NCBI GenBank assembly: GCA_035650355.1
Contig: DASRHT010000022.1
Span: forward strand, 124,001 to 188,000
DNA length: 64,000 bases
DNA from: DASRHT01 sp035650355
GTDB lineage: Bacteria > Chloroflexota > Ktedonobacteria > Ktedonobacterales > Ktedonobacteraceae
Reading direction: 5' to 3'
The notes under the pieces were generated by a model. It saw only the letters and a list, made by a program, of their open reading frames with translations, was not told the DNA's origin and made no database searches. Shown here in pieces: positions 1-7,669 of the stretch. Numbering within the stretch: position 1 is the first letter of the stretch; every line of letters begins with the position of its first letter. The position numbers and the translations under genes were made by a program.

Positions 1-984
1 GAACGCGAAGGGTTGGATCTGCGAGGGGCTAATCTGTGTCAGATGGATTTGCATGGGCTACCATTAGCAGGCTTACGGGGCGGACTAAGTGGAATAGAGT
101 GGGCCAGAGCACCTCAGGAACAACGAAACATGGCAAAGCTGCATCTGGAAAGTGCTAATCTTGCTGATGCTCATTTGGAGAATGCTTACCTTGCTGGCGT
201 CCATTTAGAGAAAGCTAATTTATTTAGATCTCACCTGGAGAAAGCCGACTTGCATACTGCTTGCTTAGAGGGCACTTTCCTTACCGAAGCACATCTAGAA
301 GGAGCTTCCTTACGAGGAGCTTTCTGTGATGCTGCAACTATTCTCAGTCGTATCTTTCTAGAAAGTAAAGAATGTGGCTCTGCTTTTTTATCCGACGTTC
401 GTTGGGACAATACAAATCTCTCTCTAGTGGATTGGACACATGTCAAAATACTCGGCGATGAGCAAGAGGCTTATCAGCCGTTGACATGGTTTGGCTTAAC
501 AAAGGACAAAGATGAATGGCTTAGAGGGTATCGAAGAGCCGTTCGGGCCAATTATCAGCTTTCATTCGCACTTCAAAGTGAAGGGTTGAATGAGGATATG
601 GCCCGTTTTGCCTATCGGCGCCATGTTCTTCAGCGAAAGGTTTTCTGGAAACAGCACTATTTTGGAAAATGGAGCTTTTCTATGTTCCTTGCTCTACTCA
701 CAGGATACGGCTATCGCATGTGGCGCATTATTGTTGCTTATATAGTTATCGTCTCATTCTGTGCAATAGCCTACTTTGTGCTAGGTATGTACTATGAGCC
801 TCATTTGTCATTTCTTGATGCAGTGTTGATAAGCATTACAGCTTTCCACGGAAGAGTTTTTTCTGAGCCTTTTCTTCATCCTGGCTCGCCCCAACTTTGG
901 GTCACAGCCTTTGAAGCTATAGCCGGGCTGGTAATTGAAGGCGTCTTTATTGCGATGCTGACGCAACGCTTTTTTGGGAAGTAA
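1..984 (+). CDS. Pentapeptide-repeat protein with C-terminal two-helix channel-like domain (5' partial)
   Basis: The reading frame is open from base 1, so the true start lies upstream; a TTG at 13 is only the first in-window start codon. The first ~110 residues are tandem pentapeptides of the A(D/N/H)Lxx type (for example ANLADAHLENAYLAGVHLE), which normally fold as a right-handed beta-helix. After a linker containing a basic, aromatic stretch come two hydrophobic helices (around residues 235-265 and 295-318) separated by a re-entrant-looking segment, FLDAVLISITAFHG. That layout resembles two-TM potassium-channel pore modules, but the TVGYG filter is absent. I infer a membrane protein whose repeat domain is cytoplasmic. 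Role unknown; channel activity is doubtful without the filter. Confidence 0.75.
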   Translation, partial: EREGLDLRGANLCQMDLHGLPLAGLRGGLSGIEWARAPQEQRNMAKLHLESANLADAHLENAYLAGVHLEKANLFRSHLEKADLHTACLEGTFLTEAHLEGASLRGAFCDAATILSRIFLESKECGSAFLSDVRWDNTNLSLVDWTHVKILGDEQEAYQPLTWFGLTKDKDEWLRGYRRAVRANYQLSFALQSEGLNEDMARFAYRRHVLQRKVFWKQHYFGKWSFSMFLALLTGYGYRMWRIIVAYIVIVSFCAIAYFVLGMYYEPHLSFLDAVLISITAFHGRVFSEPFLHPGSPQLWVTAFEAIAGLVIEGVFIAMLTQRFFGK

Positions 985-1039
985 GCTGGATAGCAAACAT
1001 CATCATTGCTCACCTCGGAAAGAAGGGAAACGGACAAAC

Positions 1040-2146
1040 ATGGCCGAACGTACTCTGACATTACATGAACTAAATCGCAGCACCCTGGCGCGCCAGATGC
1101 TTTTAGAGCGGACATCTCTGCCAACTCTTGCCGCGATGAGACAGCTCATCGCGCTTCAGGCTCAACTGCCTAACTCACCTTATATCGGTCTATGGACGCG
1201 TTTGCGCTCCTATGAACGCTCTGAACTGGTCCGCATGGTGGAAGACAGACAGGCGGTGAGGGCAACGATGATGCGCGCTACGCTACAACTGATGGCGGCG
1301 GAGGATTACGCTCTTTTGCGTTCCGCTCTTCAACCGGCACTGACTCGCTCCCTGTCCGCCTTTTTTGGCAAGCAGGTGCAGCAGTTGCCCATTGACCGAT
1401 TTGTGGATGCGGCCCGCGTATATATCCAGGAGCAGCCACGCACGTTCGTCGAGATCCGCGCTAAGCTAGCCGAGCTATTCCCTGACGTTGATCCAGCCCT
1501 CTTAGCCTATGCTGTGCGCATGCATCTGCCGCTTGTTCAGGTTCCCCCTGGCGGCCTCTGGGATTTTACCGGCAGCCCCGCCATGACCCTTGCTCTCACC
1601 TGGCTGGAGCGACCGCTTGCTGATGCTGAAGAGGGCCTGCACAGCCTCATCTTGCGTTATCTGGCGACATACGGACCGGCAACTGTCAAAGATCTGCAAA
1701 CTTGGTCAGGGCTTACCGGCCTGAAGGACGTCGTGAAAGCATACAAGCCAGCGTTGCGCACGTTCCGCGACGAGCAGGGCAACGAACTACTTGATCTTAT
1801 CGACGCTCCTTTGCCTGAAGCCTCGCTCCCTGTTCCTCCTCGCTTTCTCCCGGAGTTTGACAATCTGCTGCTCGCCCACGCCGACCGCAGGCGCATCATC
1901 GCCGACGAATACCGCTCCTCCGTTTTCCTCACGGTTGGTCGCGTGCGGGCAACATTCCTGATCGACGGCTTTGTAAATGGAACGTGGAAGACCGAGCAGA
2001 CACGAAAAACGGCCAGATTGCTGCTAGAGCCGTTTCAGCCGCTCGCAACCACAATTCGCGCTGCACTGATCGAGGAGGGAGAGCGCCTGCTTCGCTGGTT
2101 TTACTATGAAGCGGAGACGTTCGAGATTCAGGTTGTTGAAGCGTGA
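1040..2146 (+). CDS. Winged-helix DNA-binding protein, AlkZ-like DNA glycosylase family
   Basis: A 368-aa protein of the HTH_42/AlkZ family, whose studied members (AlkZ, YcaQ) unhook interstrand crosslinks or excise alkylated purines. The catalytic QxQ motif of that family is visible as Q40-A41-Q42 in LIALQAQLPNSPYIGLW, and the following segments (RATMMRATLQLM, DLQTWSGL, FLPEFDNLLLAH) match the family's order. The ATG at 1040 is chosen over the upstream one at 974 because the first 22 residues of the longer frame are unlike the family, overlap the previous gene, and an AGAAGGG lies upstream of 1040. Function as a repair glycosylase is inferred from the motif; many such proteins are uncharacterised. 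Confidence 0.82.
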   Translation: MAERTLTLHELNRSTLARQMLLERTSLPTLAAMRQLIALQAQLPNSPYIGLWTRLRSYERSELVRMVEDRQAVRATMMRATLQLMAAEDYALLRSALQPALTRSLSAFFGKQVQQLPIDRFVDAARVYIQEQPRTFVEIRAKLAELFPDVDPALLAYAVRMHLPLVQVPPGGLWDFTGSPAMTLALTWLERPLADAEEGLHSLILRYLATYGPATVKDLQTWSGLTGLKDVVKAYKPALRTFRDEQGNELLDLIDAPLPEASLPVPPRFLPEFDNLLLAHADRRRIIADEYRSSVFLTVGRVRATFLIDGFVNGTWKTEQTRKTARLLLEPFQPLATTIRAALIEEGERLLRWFYYEAETFEIQVVEA

Positions 2147-2176
2147 ATGGGGGAAAATTGGATTCATAGCAGAGCT

Positions 2177-2596
2177 TCACTCCTTCGTGTCCCTGAGCAG
2201 CGACCATCCCCATACAAGCAAATAGGCCAGTACAAACCCGAGCGCGTCGAAGCCGAGATCGCGCCCATCGCCATAGCTGGGCATTCTCCATGTGCTGAGA
2301 GCCTGAAAAGACTCTTCGCCCAGCGATCCCAGGAGCATCATGAGCAGGTAGAGCAGCGGGGCTCGACGTAATCGCGCGATTGAGCAGAGTACCAGTAAGC
2401 CCGCCAGCAAAAAGAGGGTGGTATGTCCAATAGCGTGTTCGCGCGCTGTAACAAAAACGCAGTCGAAAATATATCCGAAAGGCGGCCAGACCTCGCTTAA
2501 CCAGTCAAAAGGGAAGAGTACCAGGCCCGCTGCCAGAAGAGCTAGCCAGAGCGAATATGGCTGTATGGCTCTCATAACTCGCTGATGCATTTTCAT
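2177..2596 (-). CDS. VanZ-like membrane protein
   Basis: A 139-aa protein with four hydrophobic segments and the VanZ-family pattern: FDWLSEVWPPFGYI after TM1, a GHTTLFLLAG TM, and a G(S)xxEExFQ stretch followed by D-x-GFDALGF in the last TM. VanZ proteins are small membrane proteins; the founder confers low-level teicoplanin resistance by an unknown route. An AAGGA lies 8 nt before the ATG at 2596. The protein is clearly paralogous to the C-terminal half of the gene at 3269-3922 (shared LFPF.WLS..W.PFGYIF), which suggests local duplication. No partner gene lies in the same operon. Confidence 0.78.
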   Translation of the reverse strand: MKMHQRVMRAIQPYSLWLALLAAGLVLFPFDWLSEVWPPFGYIFDCVFVTAREHAIGHTTLFLLAGLLVLCSIARLRRAPLLYLLMMLLGSLGEESFQALSTWRMPSYGDGRDLGFDALGFVLAYLLVWGWSLLRDTKE

Positions 2597-2725
2597 CCAG
2601 ATAATCCTTCGCTATAACTACAATGTTTCCTTATACAAACCCGGTACCTCTCTCCAAGAGGCGCTTCTGAGGTTCGCACATGTGCGCTCCGGCACGACGG
2701 TGATGAAAAATATTACCAATATAAC

Positions 2726-2744
2726 TATAACCACTATGGTTATA
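2726..2744. promoter_or_regulatory. Inverted repeat upstream of padR-like gene, candidate operator
   Basis: A perfect TATAACC-N5-GGTTATA dyad lies in the 299-bp gene-free gap between the divergent VanZ-like and PadR-like genes. A further GGTTATA half-site occurs at 2836-2842. Position and symmetry fit an operator for the adjacent PadR regulator, but no binding data exist and PadR sites are diverse. Nothing else is apparent in this gap. Confidence 0.35.
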
Positions 2745-2895
2745 ATAACATGTAAAATCAGCACTGTCAACAGCTCTGCATACGACAGATGGCTCATTGA
2801 CGATGCAAGGAAAAGAAGATAAACTGGTTCAGGGTGGTTATAGCCGCTCTGGATATACTTTCTACTAACCCGGACTCCAGAGTAAAGGATGGTGT

Positions 2896-3264
2896 ATGAA
2901 ATCAGCAGAGAATCCCGAAGAGATGTTGCCACTCTCGCCGGCGGTGTTTCACATCCTGCTGGCTCTGGTTGATGGCGAACGGCATGGGTATAGCATCATG
3001 CAGCAGATCGCCGAGCAGACTGCCGGCACGTTGCGCATCGGACCAACCACGCTCTACCGCTCAATCAAACAGATGCTGGCAGGCGGGCTGATCACCGAGG
3101 TTGAAGAGCGCCCGGACCCCGCATTGGACGATGAACGCCGGCGCTATTATCGGATAACGAACTTTGGGAAGCTCGTTGCCAGCGCCGAAGCGCGCCGTCT
3201 GGAGCAGGCGTTGAACGTGGCACGGCACAAAGCTCTGCTGGCCCCACATACTGATGGAGGATGA
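2896..3264 (+). CDS. PadR family transcriptional regulator
   Basis: A 122-aa protein with the PadR winged helix: LSPAVFHILLALVDGERHGYSIMQ is the typical N-terminal helix pair, TLYRSIKQMLAGGLI the recognition helix region, and DERRRYYRITNFGKLVASAEARRL the wing and start of the dimerisation helix. The C-terminal helix is short, as in PadR subfamily 2. PadR proteins usually repress a neighbouring transporter or membrane protein gene. The downstream permease-prefix/VanZ gene begins 4 nt after this gene's stop, so the pair is one transcription unit and the downstream protein is the probable target. Confidence 0.88.
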   Translation: MKSAENPEEMLPLSPAVFHILLALVDGERHGYSIMQQIAEQTAGTLRIGPTTLYRSIKQMLAGGLITEVEERPDPALDDERRRYYRITNFGKLVASAEARRLEQALNVARHKALLAPHTDGG

Positions 3265-3268
3265 ATCG

Positions 3269-3922
3269 ATGCGCCATCGCCTCCCCTGGGTTATTGCTTG
3301 TTCGCTGTTACTCTATCGCTGGTTGCTGGCCCTGACCCCGGGCGAGTTTGCGGATGAGTATACTGAACCAACTCTGCAAGTTTTCCATCAGTGTTGTCGC
3401 GACGCTTACCGTGAGCGAGGCACATGGGGGGTGCTGCGCTTATGGCTGCCGACTTTCATTGATGCGCTCCACGGCATCGTGGCTGAGCAGGGGATTACCC
3501 TCAAACAAGGCGTCCGTTCGCATCTGACCTGGCTGGTTGTGCTGGCTTTAAGCTGCGTACTCTTTCCTTTCTCCTGGCTCAGCAAAGCGTGGGAGCCGTT
3601 TGGCTATATCTTCAATCTCATCTTCTCCACGCCACAAGCTTATATCGCTGGACATGTTGTACTGTTCTGTTTAGCAGGGATAATTGTGCTGCTATTCATG
3701 CCCGCTCTGCGTAAGCGTGCGCGACTCTACATTCTCTGCCTGATGCTTGGCGCGTTTACTGAAGAGGTCATTCAGATACTCTTCAACGCCCATCCGGGCT
3801 TACACAAAGATGCGCGCAATCTACTGCTGGACCTGTGCGGCATTTTGCTTGCTCTCCTGGTATTACGTTTATTGAAGGGTAAGCATTTTTTAGAAAAGAG
3901 CATGAGTGATGCAACTTTATAG
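3269..3922 (+). CDS. Permease-prefix domain fused to VanZ-like membrane domain
   Basis: The ATG at 3269 is preferred because GGAGG lies 8 nt upstream (3256-3260); an ATG at 3254 would overlap padR. The first ~75 residues (LLALTPGEFADEYTEPTLQVFHQCCRDAYRERG) look like the amphipathic prefix domain found at the N-terminus of ADOP-type FtsX-like permeases, which is usually encoded next to PadR regulators. Instead of an FtsX permease, the remainder is a four-TM VanZ-like domain (LFPFSWLSKAWEPFGYIF, GAFTEEVIQI) homologous to the protein at 2177-2596. So a PadR-linked prefix appears to have been joined to a different membrane domain. The role is unknown; membrane location is certain from the hydrophobic segments. 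Confidence 0.7.
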   Translation: MRHRLPWVIACSLLLYRWLLALTPGEFADEYTEPTLQVFHQCCRDAYRERGTWGVLRLWLPTFIDALHGIVAEQGITLKQGVRSHLTWLVVLALSCVLFPFSWLSKAWEPFGYIFNLIFSTPQAYIAGHVVLFCLAGIIVLLFMPALRKRARLYILCLMLGAFTEEVIQILFNAHPGLHKDARNLLLDLCGILLALLVLRLLKGKHFLEKSMSDATL

Positions 3923-3992
3923 AAAGGAACAGGTAAAAGAAAAAGATAAGAATTCTATAGCTGGATAAAAAAGCAAAAGTAAGGACGCGATT

Positions 3993-4895
3993 ATGTTAGA
4001 TCCATCCAGTTTTCTGTATGACCAGAAGGCCCCGGTTGTTCTCACGGTACTTTCAGAGCGCGTCCAGGATGAGGCGATCATTCAGGACGTATCATATGCC
4101 AGCCCTCAGGGTGGCAAGGTATCGGGCTATCTCGTTGTTGCTCGCGAGTCAAAACCCCGGGCAGGCTTGATCTTTGGGCATTGGGGCGAGGGGAATCGAG
4201 CGGAATTTGTGGAGGAGGCCGTTATTCTTACTCGCCTGGGCTTTGTCTCACTCTGCCTGGATGCTCCCTTTCGGCGACCGGAGGAATATGAGCCACAGCT
4301 TGCAGAACCCCAGCAAGGCGATTTGCAGTGGATTATGGACGTGCGCCGGGGAGTCGATTTGTTGTTGGAGCACTTTGCGCTTTCACCTGATGCCCTGGGC
4401 TACGTTGGTCATAGTTATGGCGCGACCTTTGGCGGAGCAATTGCGGGAATTGAACGCAGAATCAAGGCATATGTGCTGATGGCAGGATGGTATTCCCTTT
4501 CGGATCTCATGCGAACGTCCTCTCATCCGTTGATTGAGAGGGATCGCAACGAGACTCCACCGGAAGAGTTCCAGGCATATTTGACCGCGATGGCTCCCCT
4601 CGATGCCTGCCATTATATTGGCAATGCTGCGCCCGCGCATCTCTTCTTTCAGTTTGCCCGCAATGACGACTTTGTTCCCGTGAAGGACGCAGAGCGTTAC
4701 TTCGAGTTAGCGAGCGAGCCAAAGAAGATTGCCTGGTATGATAATTGTGGACATGAGCTTAGTGCTCAGGCTCGCCTTGATCGCGCCATCTTCCTCTGTC
4801 AGCAGCTTGGATTGGCTCCCCCTCATCAGGAGATCTTGAAGCTGCTGGAGAGCGTACCCTCTCTAGTTCCACTTGCGGGCTGGGCTGATGAGTAA
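3993..4895 (+). CDS. Alpha/beta hydrolase, dienelactone hydrolase-like
   Basis: A 300-aa alpha/beta-hydrolase. The nucleophile elbow is GHSYG (in YVGHSYGATFGGAIAG), the oxyanion region is FGHWGEGNR, and the acid/His of the triad are plausible at FARNDDFVPVKDA (Asp) and YDNCGHELSAQA (His). No signal peptide is present, so it is cytoplasmic. It is closest in form to dienelactone hydrolase or prolyl-oligopeptidase-type hydrolases; the substrate cannot be told from sequence. It is followed, with 67 nt spacing, by a DinB-like gene on the same strand. Confidence 0.82.
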   Translation: MLDPSSFLYDQKAPVVLTVLSERVQDEAIIQDVSYASPQGGKVSGYLVVARESKPRAGLIFGHWGEGNRAEFVEEAVILTRLGFVSLCLDAPFRRPEEYEPQLAEPQQGDLQWIMDVRRGVDLLLEHFALSPDALGYVGHSYGATFGGAIAGIERRIKAYVLMAGWYSLSDLMRTSSHPLIERDRNETPPEEFQAYLTAMAPLDACHYIGNAAPAHLFFQFARNDDFVPVKDAERYFELASEPKKIAWYDNCGHELSAQARLDRAIFLCQQLGLAPPHQEILKLLESVPSLVPLAGWADE

Positions 4896-4962
4896 AGATA
4901 TTCCCTCAGGCGAGCAAAGAGGGATGTCGGAGATTCTGGAAAAGATAAAAGGAGATTTTCTT

Positions 4963-5487
4963 ATGAATACCTGGTTAAAGCAAGTGCAGGCGGTCCTCTC
5001 TACCACGCCGGAGCGATGGCAGCGACTGGTCAGTACGCTGCCCGTTGATCTGCTGACACGTCCGCCAGCCGACGGAGAGTGGTCGGCGCTCAATTGCTTG
5101 CAGCATTTACTGGTCGCGGAACAGCAGGTCTTTCCCGTCCGCTTTCGCGCTTTTCTGACGGGACAGGATTTTAGCGATTTCGATCCAGACCAGCCTCACA
5201 CAGACCTTGATGCGCAAACTCCTGAACAACTTGCCGCCACGTTCGCACAATATCGCCAGGAAAGCCTTACCCTGTTCAAGCAGGTCAAGGATGACGATCT
5301 GGCGCGGACCGTACAGCATCCCAAACTGGGTACAGTCACGCTAACACAGATGCTGCATACGTGGGCAGGTCACGACCTGATGCATACCGTCCAGGCAGAA
5401 CGCGCGCTGATGCAACCCTTCATGCTCGGTTGTGGTCCCTGGCGTGCCTTCTTTCGGGATCATGAGATAGAAAAAGAGAATAAATGA
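4963..5487 (+). CDS. DinB family protein (DinB_2 four-helix bundle)
   Basis: A 174-aa protein of the DinB/YfiT superfamily, four-helix-bundle putative metal-dependent transferases or hydrolases. Key features are a first helix ending WSALNCLQHLLVAEQ, with the usual conserved His (H at LQHLL), and a later HTWAGHDLMHTVQ segment giving two more metal-ligand histidines. The start at 4963 is chosen for the strong AAAAGGAG at 4947-4954, 8 nt upstream; the longer frame from 4873 would overlap the hydrolase gene. DinB-like proteins act in thiol-dependent detoxification in several Gram-positive bacteria; the substrate here is unknown. Confidence 0.82.
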   Translation: MNTWLKQVQAVLSTTPERWQRLVSTLPVDLLTRPPADGEWSALNCLQHLLVAEQQVFPVRFRAFLTGQDFSDFDPDQPHTDLDAQTPEQLAATFAQYRQESLTLFKQVKDDDLARTVQHPKLGTVTLTQMLHTWAGHDLMHTVQAERALMQPFMLGCGPWRAFFRDHEIEKENK

Positions 5488-5926
5488 GAGATGATACTAT
5501 TGACGCCAGATTGCGTGATGAAATCATCTCAAAATTGGTCGAGAAACTGCGCGATCATTACATCTTCCCGGATGGTGCGCTGGAAATGGCGCAGATGGTA
5601 CAACGGCGACAGGAAGCAAATGAGTATGCTCACCTGACGAGCGGGACGGAGTTCTGTCTCCTGCTGACAACACAGCTCCAGGAGATCCGCGCACCGGGAC
5701 CAACTGGGAAGGATGTGGGGTCACGCCCGATATCCAGGTACCGCATGAGCAGGCCCTCCGTGTAGCTCATATCGCGGCGCTCAAACATCTGCAAAATACC
5801 ATCAATACATATCCGGCTGCGATCCAGAGCAGCCTGGCAGAAGAAGTCCAGGTCGCCCTCGCGCAATACGAACAGGGTGAAGAAGAGGTTCACTTAGAAA
5901 GTACCAATCATGAAAGAAGCGATTGA
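5484..5926 (+). pseudogene. S41 family (C-terminal processing-like) peptidase remnant with internal deletion
   Basis: Frame 1 (5484 to about 5690) encodes the helical N-terminal domain typical of IRBP-type S41 peptidases (EIISKLVEKLRDHYIFPDG, then YAHLTSGTEFCLLLTTQLQEI). From about 5690 homology continues in another frame with TGTNWEGCGVTPDIQV followed by HEQALRVAHIAALKHL, which is the C-terminal end of the same family, stopping at 5924-5926. The whole catalytic core (normally ~200 residues with the Ser/Lys dyad) is missing between them. One deletion with a frame change explains both parts. The first ATG overlaps the DinB gene stop by 4 nt, so the gene was once coupled to it. Confidence 0.75.
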
Positions 5927-5968
5927 TTCGCTTGCTATATTGTGGAGAAATGAGAAAGTCGAGGACAT

Positions 5969-7042
5969 ATGACCAGCCTGAAGCCATCAGAAAATCCGGC
6001 CAGCACCTTTGAAGCACTCAGCGCCTTCGCCGGGCGAGATCAACTTGAACCGCCCGAAACCTATCGAGAAGCACTTGAAGCTGTTGTCGAAGTATTGCCT
6101 CAGCCTGGTAGTCTGCTACATCTCCCTGATCTGCCGACCTTGATCATTCCTGACCTGCATGCTCGCCGGGAGATGCTGCTGGCTGTTCTCAAGATGCATA
6201 TTGCAGAAGGTTCTCTGGCTGGCGAGCAGGTTTTCGCACTTTTGGAGCGGGGTCATATCAATGTCGTGTGCCTGGGCGACATCGTGCATTCGGAAGAACG
6301 CTCCCATTGGGTTATCAACCTGGATGGGGAGTGGACCCAGGAATTATTGGAAAAAGAAATTGTGCGTTCGCTGGGGGCGGGAGCCATGATCATGTATCTC
6401 AAGCTCCAATTTCCCGAGCACTTCCATTGCTTGCGGGGAAATCACGACGATATCACCGAAGAATTTGGGTCATACAGAAAGTTCGTTGGGGTACGGCGGG
6501 ATGAGCAGGACGAACTCGTCTTCGTTGATGGCCGTCCGGTCTTAACCGGCGACAAAGGGGAACCAGAGATCGTCAGAGAATGGGTGCTCGCCAGAGAAGG
6601 GTGGGGACAGGATTTTTTAGATGCCTGGGCACAGTTTGAGCGGGCGCTCCCCTTGTTGGCTCAAGGGGCTTATTATGTGATGAGCCATACACTTCCCAGC
6701 ATTCCTATCTCTGAAGCCGCTCTTGGCGATCCCGACAAACGGCGGGAAATCTCCTTAGAATTGACCTCAAATAGAAAAATCAACCGTGAAGCAATCGAGT
6801 GTACTCTTGACAGTCTGGGCTTGAAAAACCGTGTCCAGCGCTGGTTTTACGGACATACTCCTGTTCCCCCAGAGAAAAACGGCGGGAAGTATGAAGAAGA
6901 TCTTGATGGTCTCGTGATCCGCCTCAATAACCGGAAGCAATATGTTCTTGCCTATGTACCGCAATCAGGTGATGAGCGGCGTTTTGTGCCTACGAAAGAT
7001 GTCTATATCAAATCACCCGAGGAAGAGCATTTTCATATATGA
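5969..7042 (+). CDS. Calcineurin-like metallophosphoesterase
   Basis: A 357-aa protein with the full metallophosphoesterase signature: a D-x-H motif in LIIPDLHARREML, GDIVHSEERSHW (motif II), GNHDD (motif III), MSHTLPS (motif IV His) and a final GHTPVP. These residues bind two metal ions and act on phosphoesters; family members include Ser/Thr protein phosphatases and Ap4A hydrolases. An insert between motifs II and III (about 40 residues with GAGAMIMYLK) and a long C-terminal half make it larger than the PrpA/ApaH type. No signal peptide, so cytoplasmic. Substrate unknown. Confidence 0.85.
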   Translation: MTSLKPSENPASTFEALSAFAGRDQLEPPETYREALEAVVEVLPQPGSLLHLPDLPTLIIPDLHARREMLLAVLKMHIAEGSLAGEQVFALLERGHINVVCLGDIVHSEERSHWVINLDGEWTQELLEKEIVRSLGAGAMIMYLKLQFPEHFHCLRGNHDDITEEFGSYRKFVGVRRDEQDELVFVDGRPVLTGDKGEPEIVREWVLAREGWGQDFLDAWAQFERALPLLAQGAYYVMSHTLPSIPISEAALGDPDKRREISLELTSNRKINREAIECTLDSLGLKNRVQRWFYGHTPVPPEKNGGKYEEDLDGLVIRLNNRKQYVLAYVPQSGDERRFVPTKDVYIKSPEEEHFHI

Positions 7043-7079
7043 TGGCGCTTTCGATGCTATGGATGCTTGTAAAGAGAGG

Positions 7080-7589
7080 AGTTCCGACAAAAGATTGATT
7101 TTAAGAAAAACCCTTGATGGTCATGGGGGAATAACCACTGGACAAATCTCGTCTCTACAATTGATTCCAGGCCGCCAGTTTGCGCTTGCCATTTTGACCA
7201 ATGGAAGCAGAGGAGGCGCGCTAATAGCCGAACTGATGCCGTGGCTGCGTCAGCAAATTCTTGGAATTGTAGAGGCTCCGCCGACATTTCTGGCGCTGAC
7301 AAGGGAAGAGCTAGCTGCTTATGAAGGGATGCACGACTCGTCGTTGAGCAGGACGGAGGTGCGCCTCGTGGACGAAGGACTGGTGATCATTTCCCAATTC
7401 AAGGGAGGCTATCCTACCAGGGAGACGCCCGGTGGCCCTCTGCAGCCTCCTCGAAGAATTGCTTTCTGTGAGAAAGATCGCGCCGTGATTCTTGATCCGC
7501 CGTGGAAAGGGAGCCAACTCACATTTATACGCAAGCCTGATGGCACGGTTGGCTATCTTCAGGCCAGTCGTCTTCTGCATAAACTTTGA
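7080..7589 (+). pseudogene. C-terminal remnant of a serine hydrolase, class C beta-lactamase-like
   Basis: Recognisable homology begins just before DGHGGITTGQISSLQLIPG and runs through FALAILTNGSRGGALI. The HGG-x-TxGQ then P..xFALAILTN pattern is the third conserved block (KTG-box region) of beta-lactamase/D-aminopeptidase family serine hydrolases, followed by their beta-barrel tail (AAYEGMHDSSL...). The SxxK and YxN blocks, which should lie ~200 residues upstream, are absent: the frame directly upstream runs into the metallophosphoesterase gene. I call it the 3' end of a decayed gene. No start codon with a ribosome binding site precedes it. Confidence 0.65.
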
Positions 7590-7669
7590 AGAAAAGCTGC
7601 TAAATTACATGAGATGGGCTGATGCGAGCCGGGAAGCGCATCCCCGGCCCGCGCCAGTCGAGAATGTCC

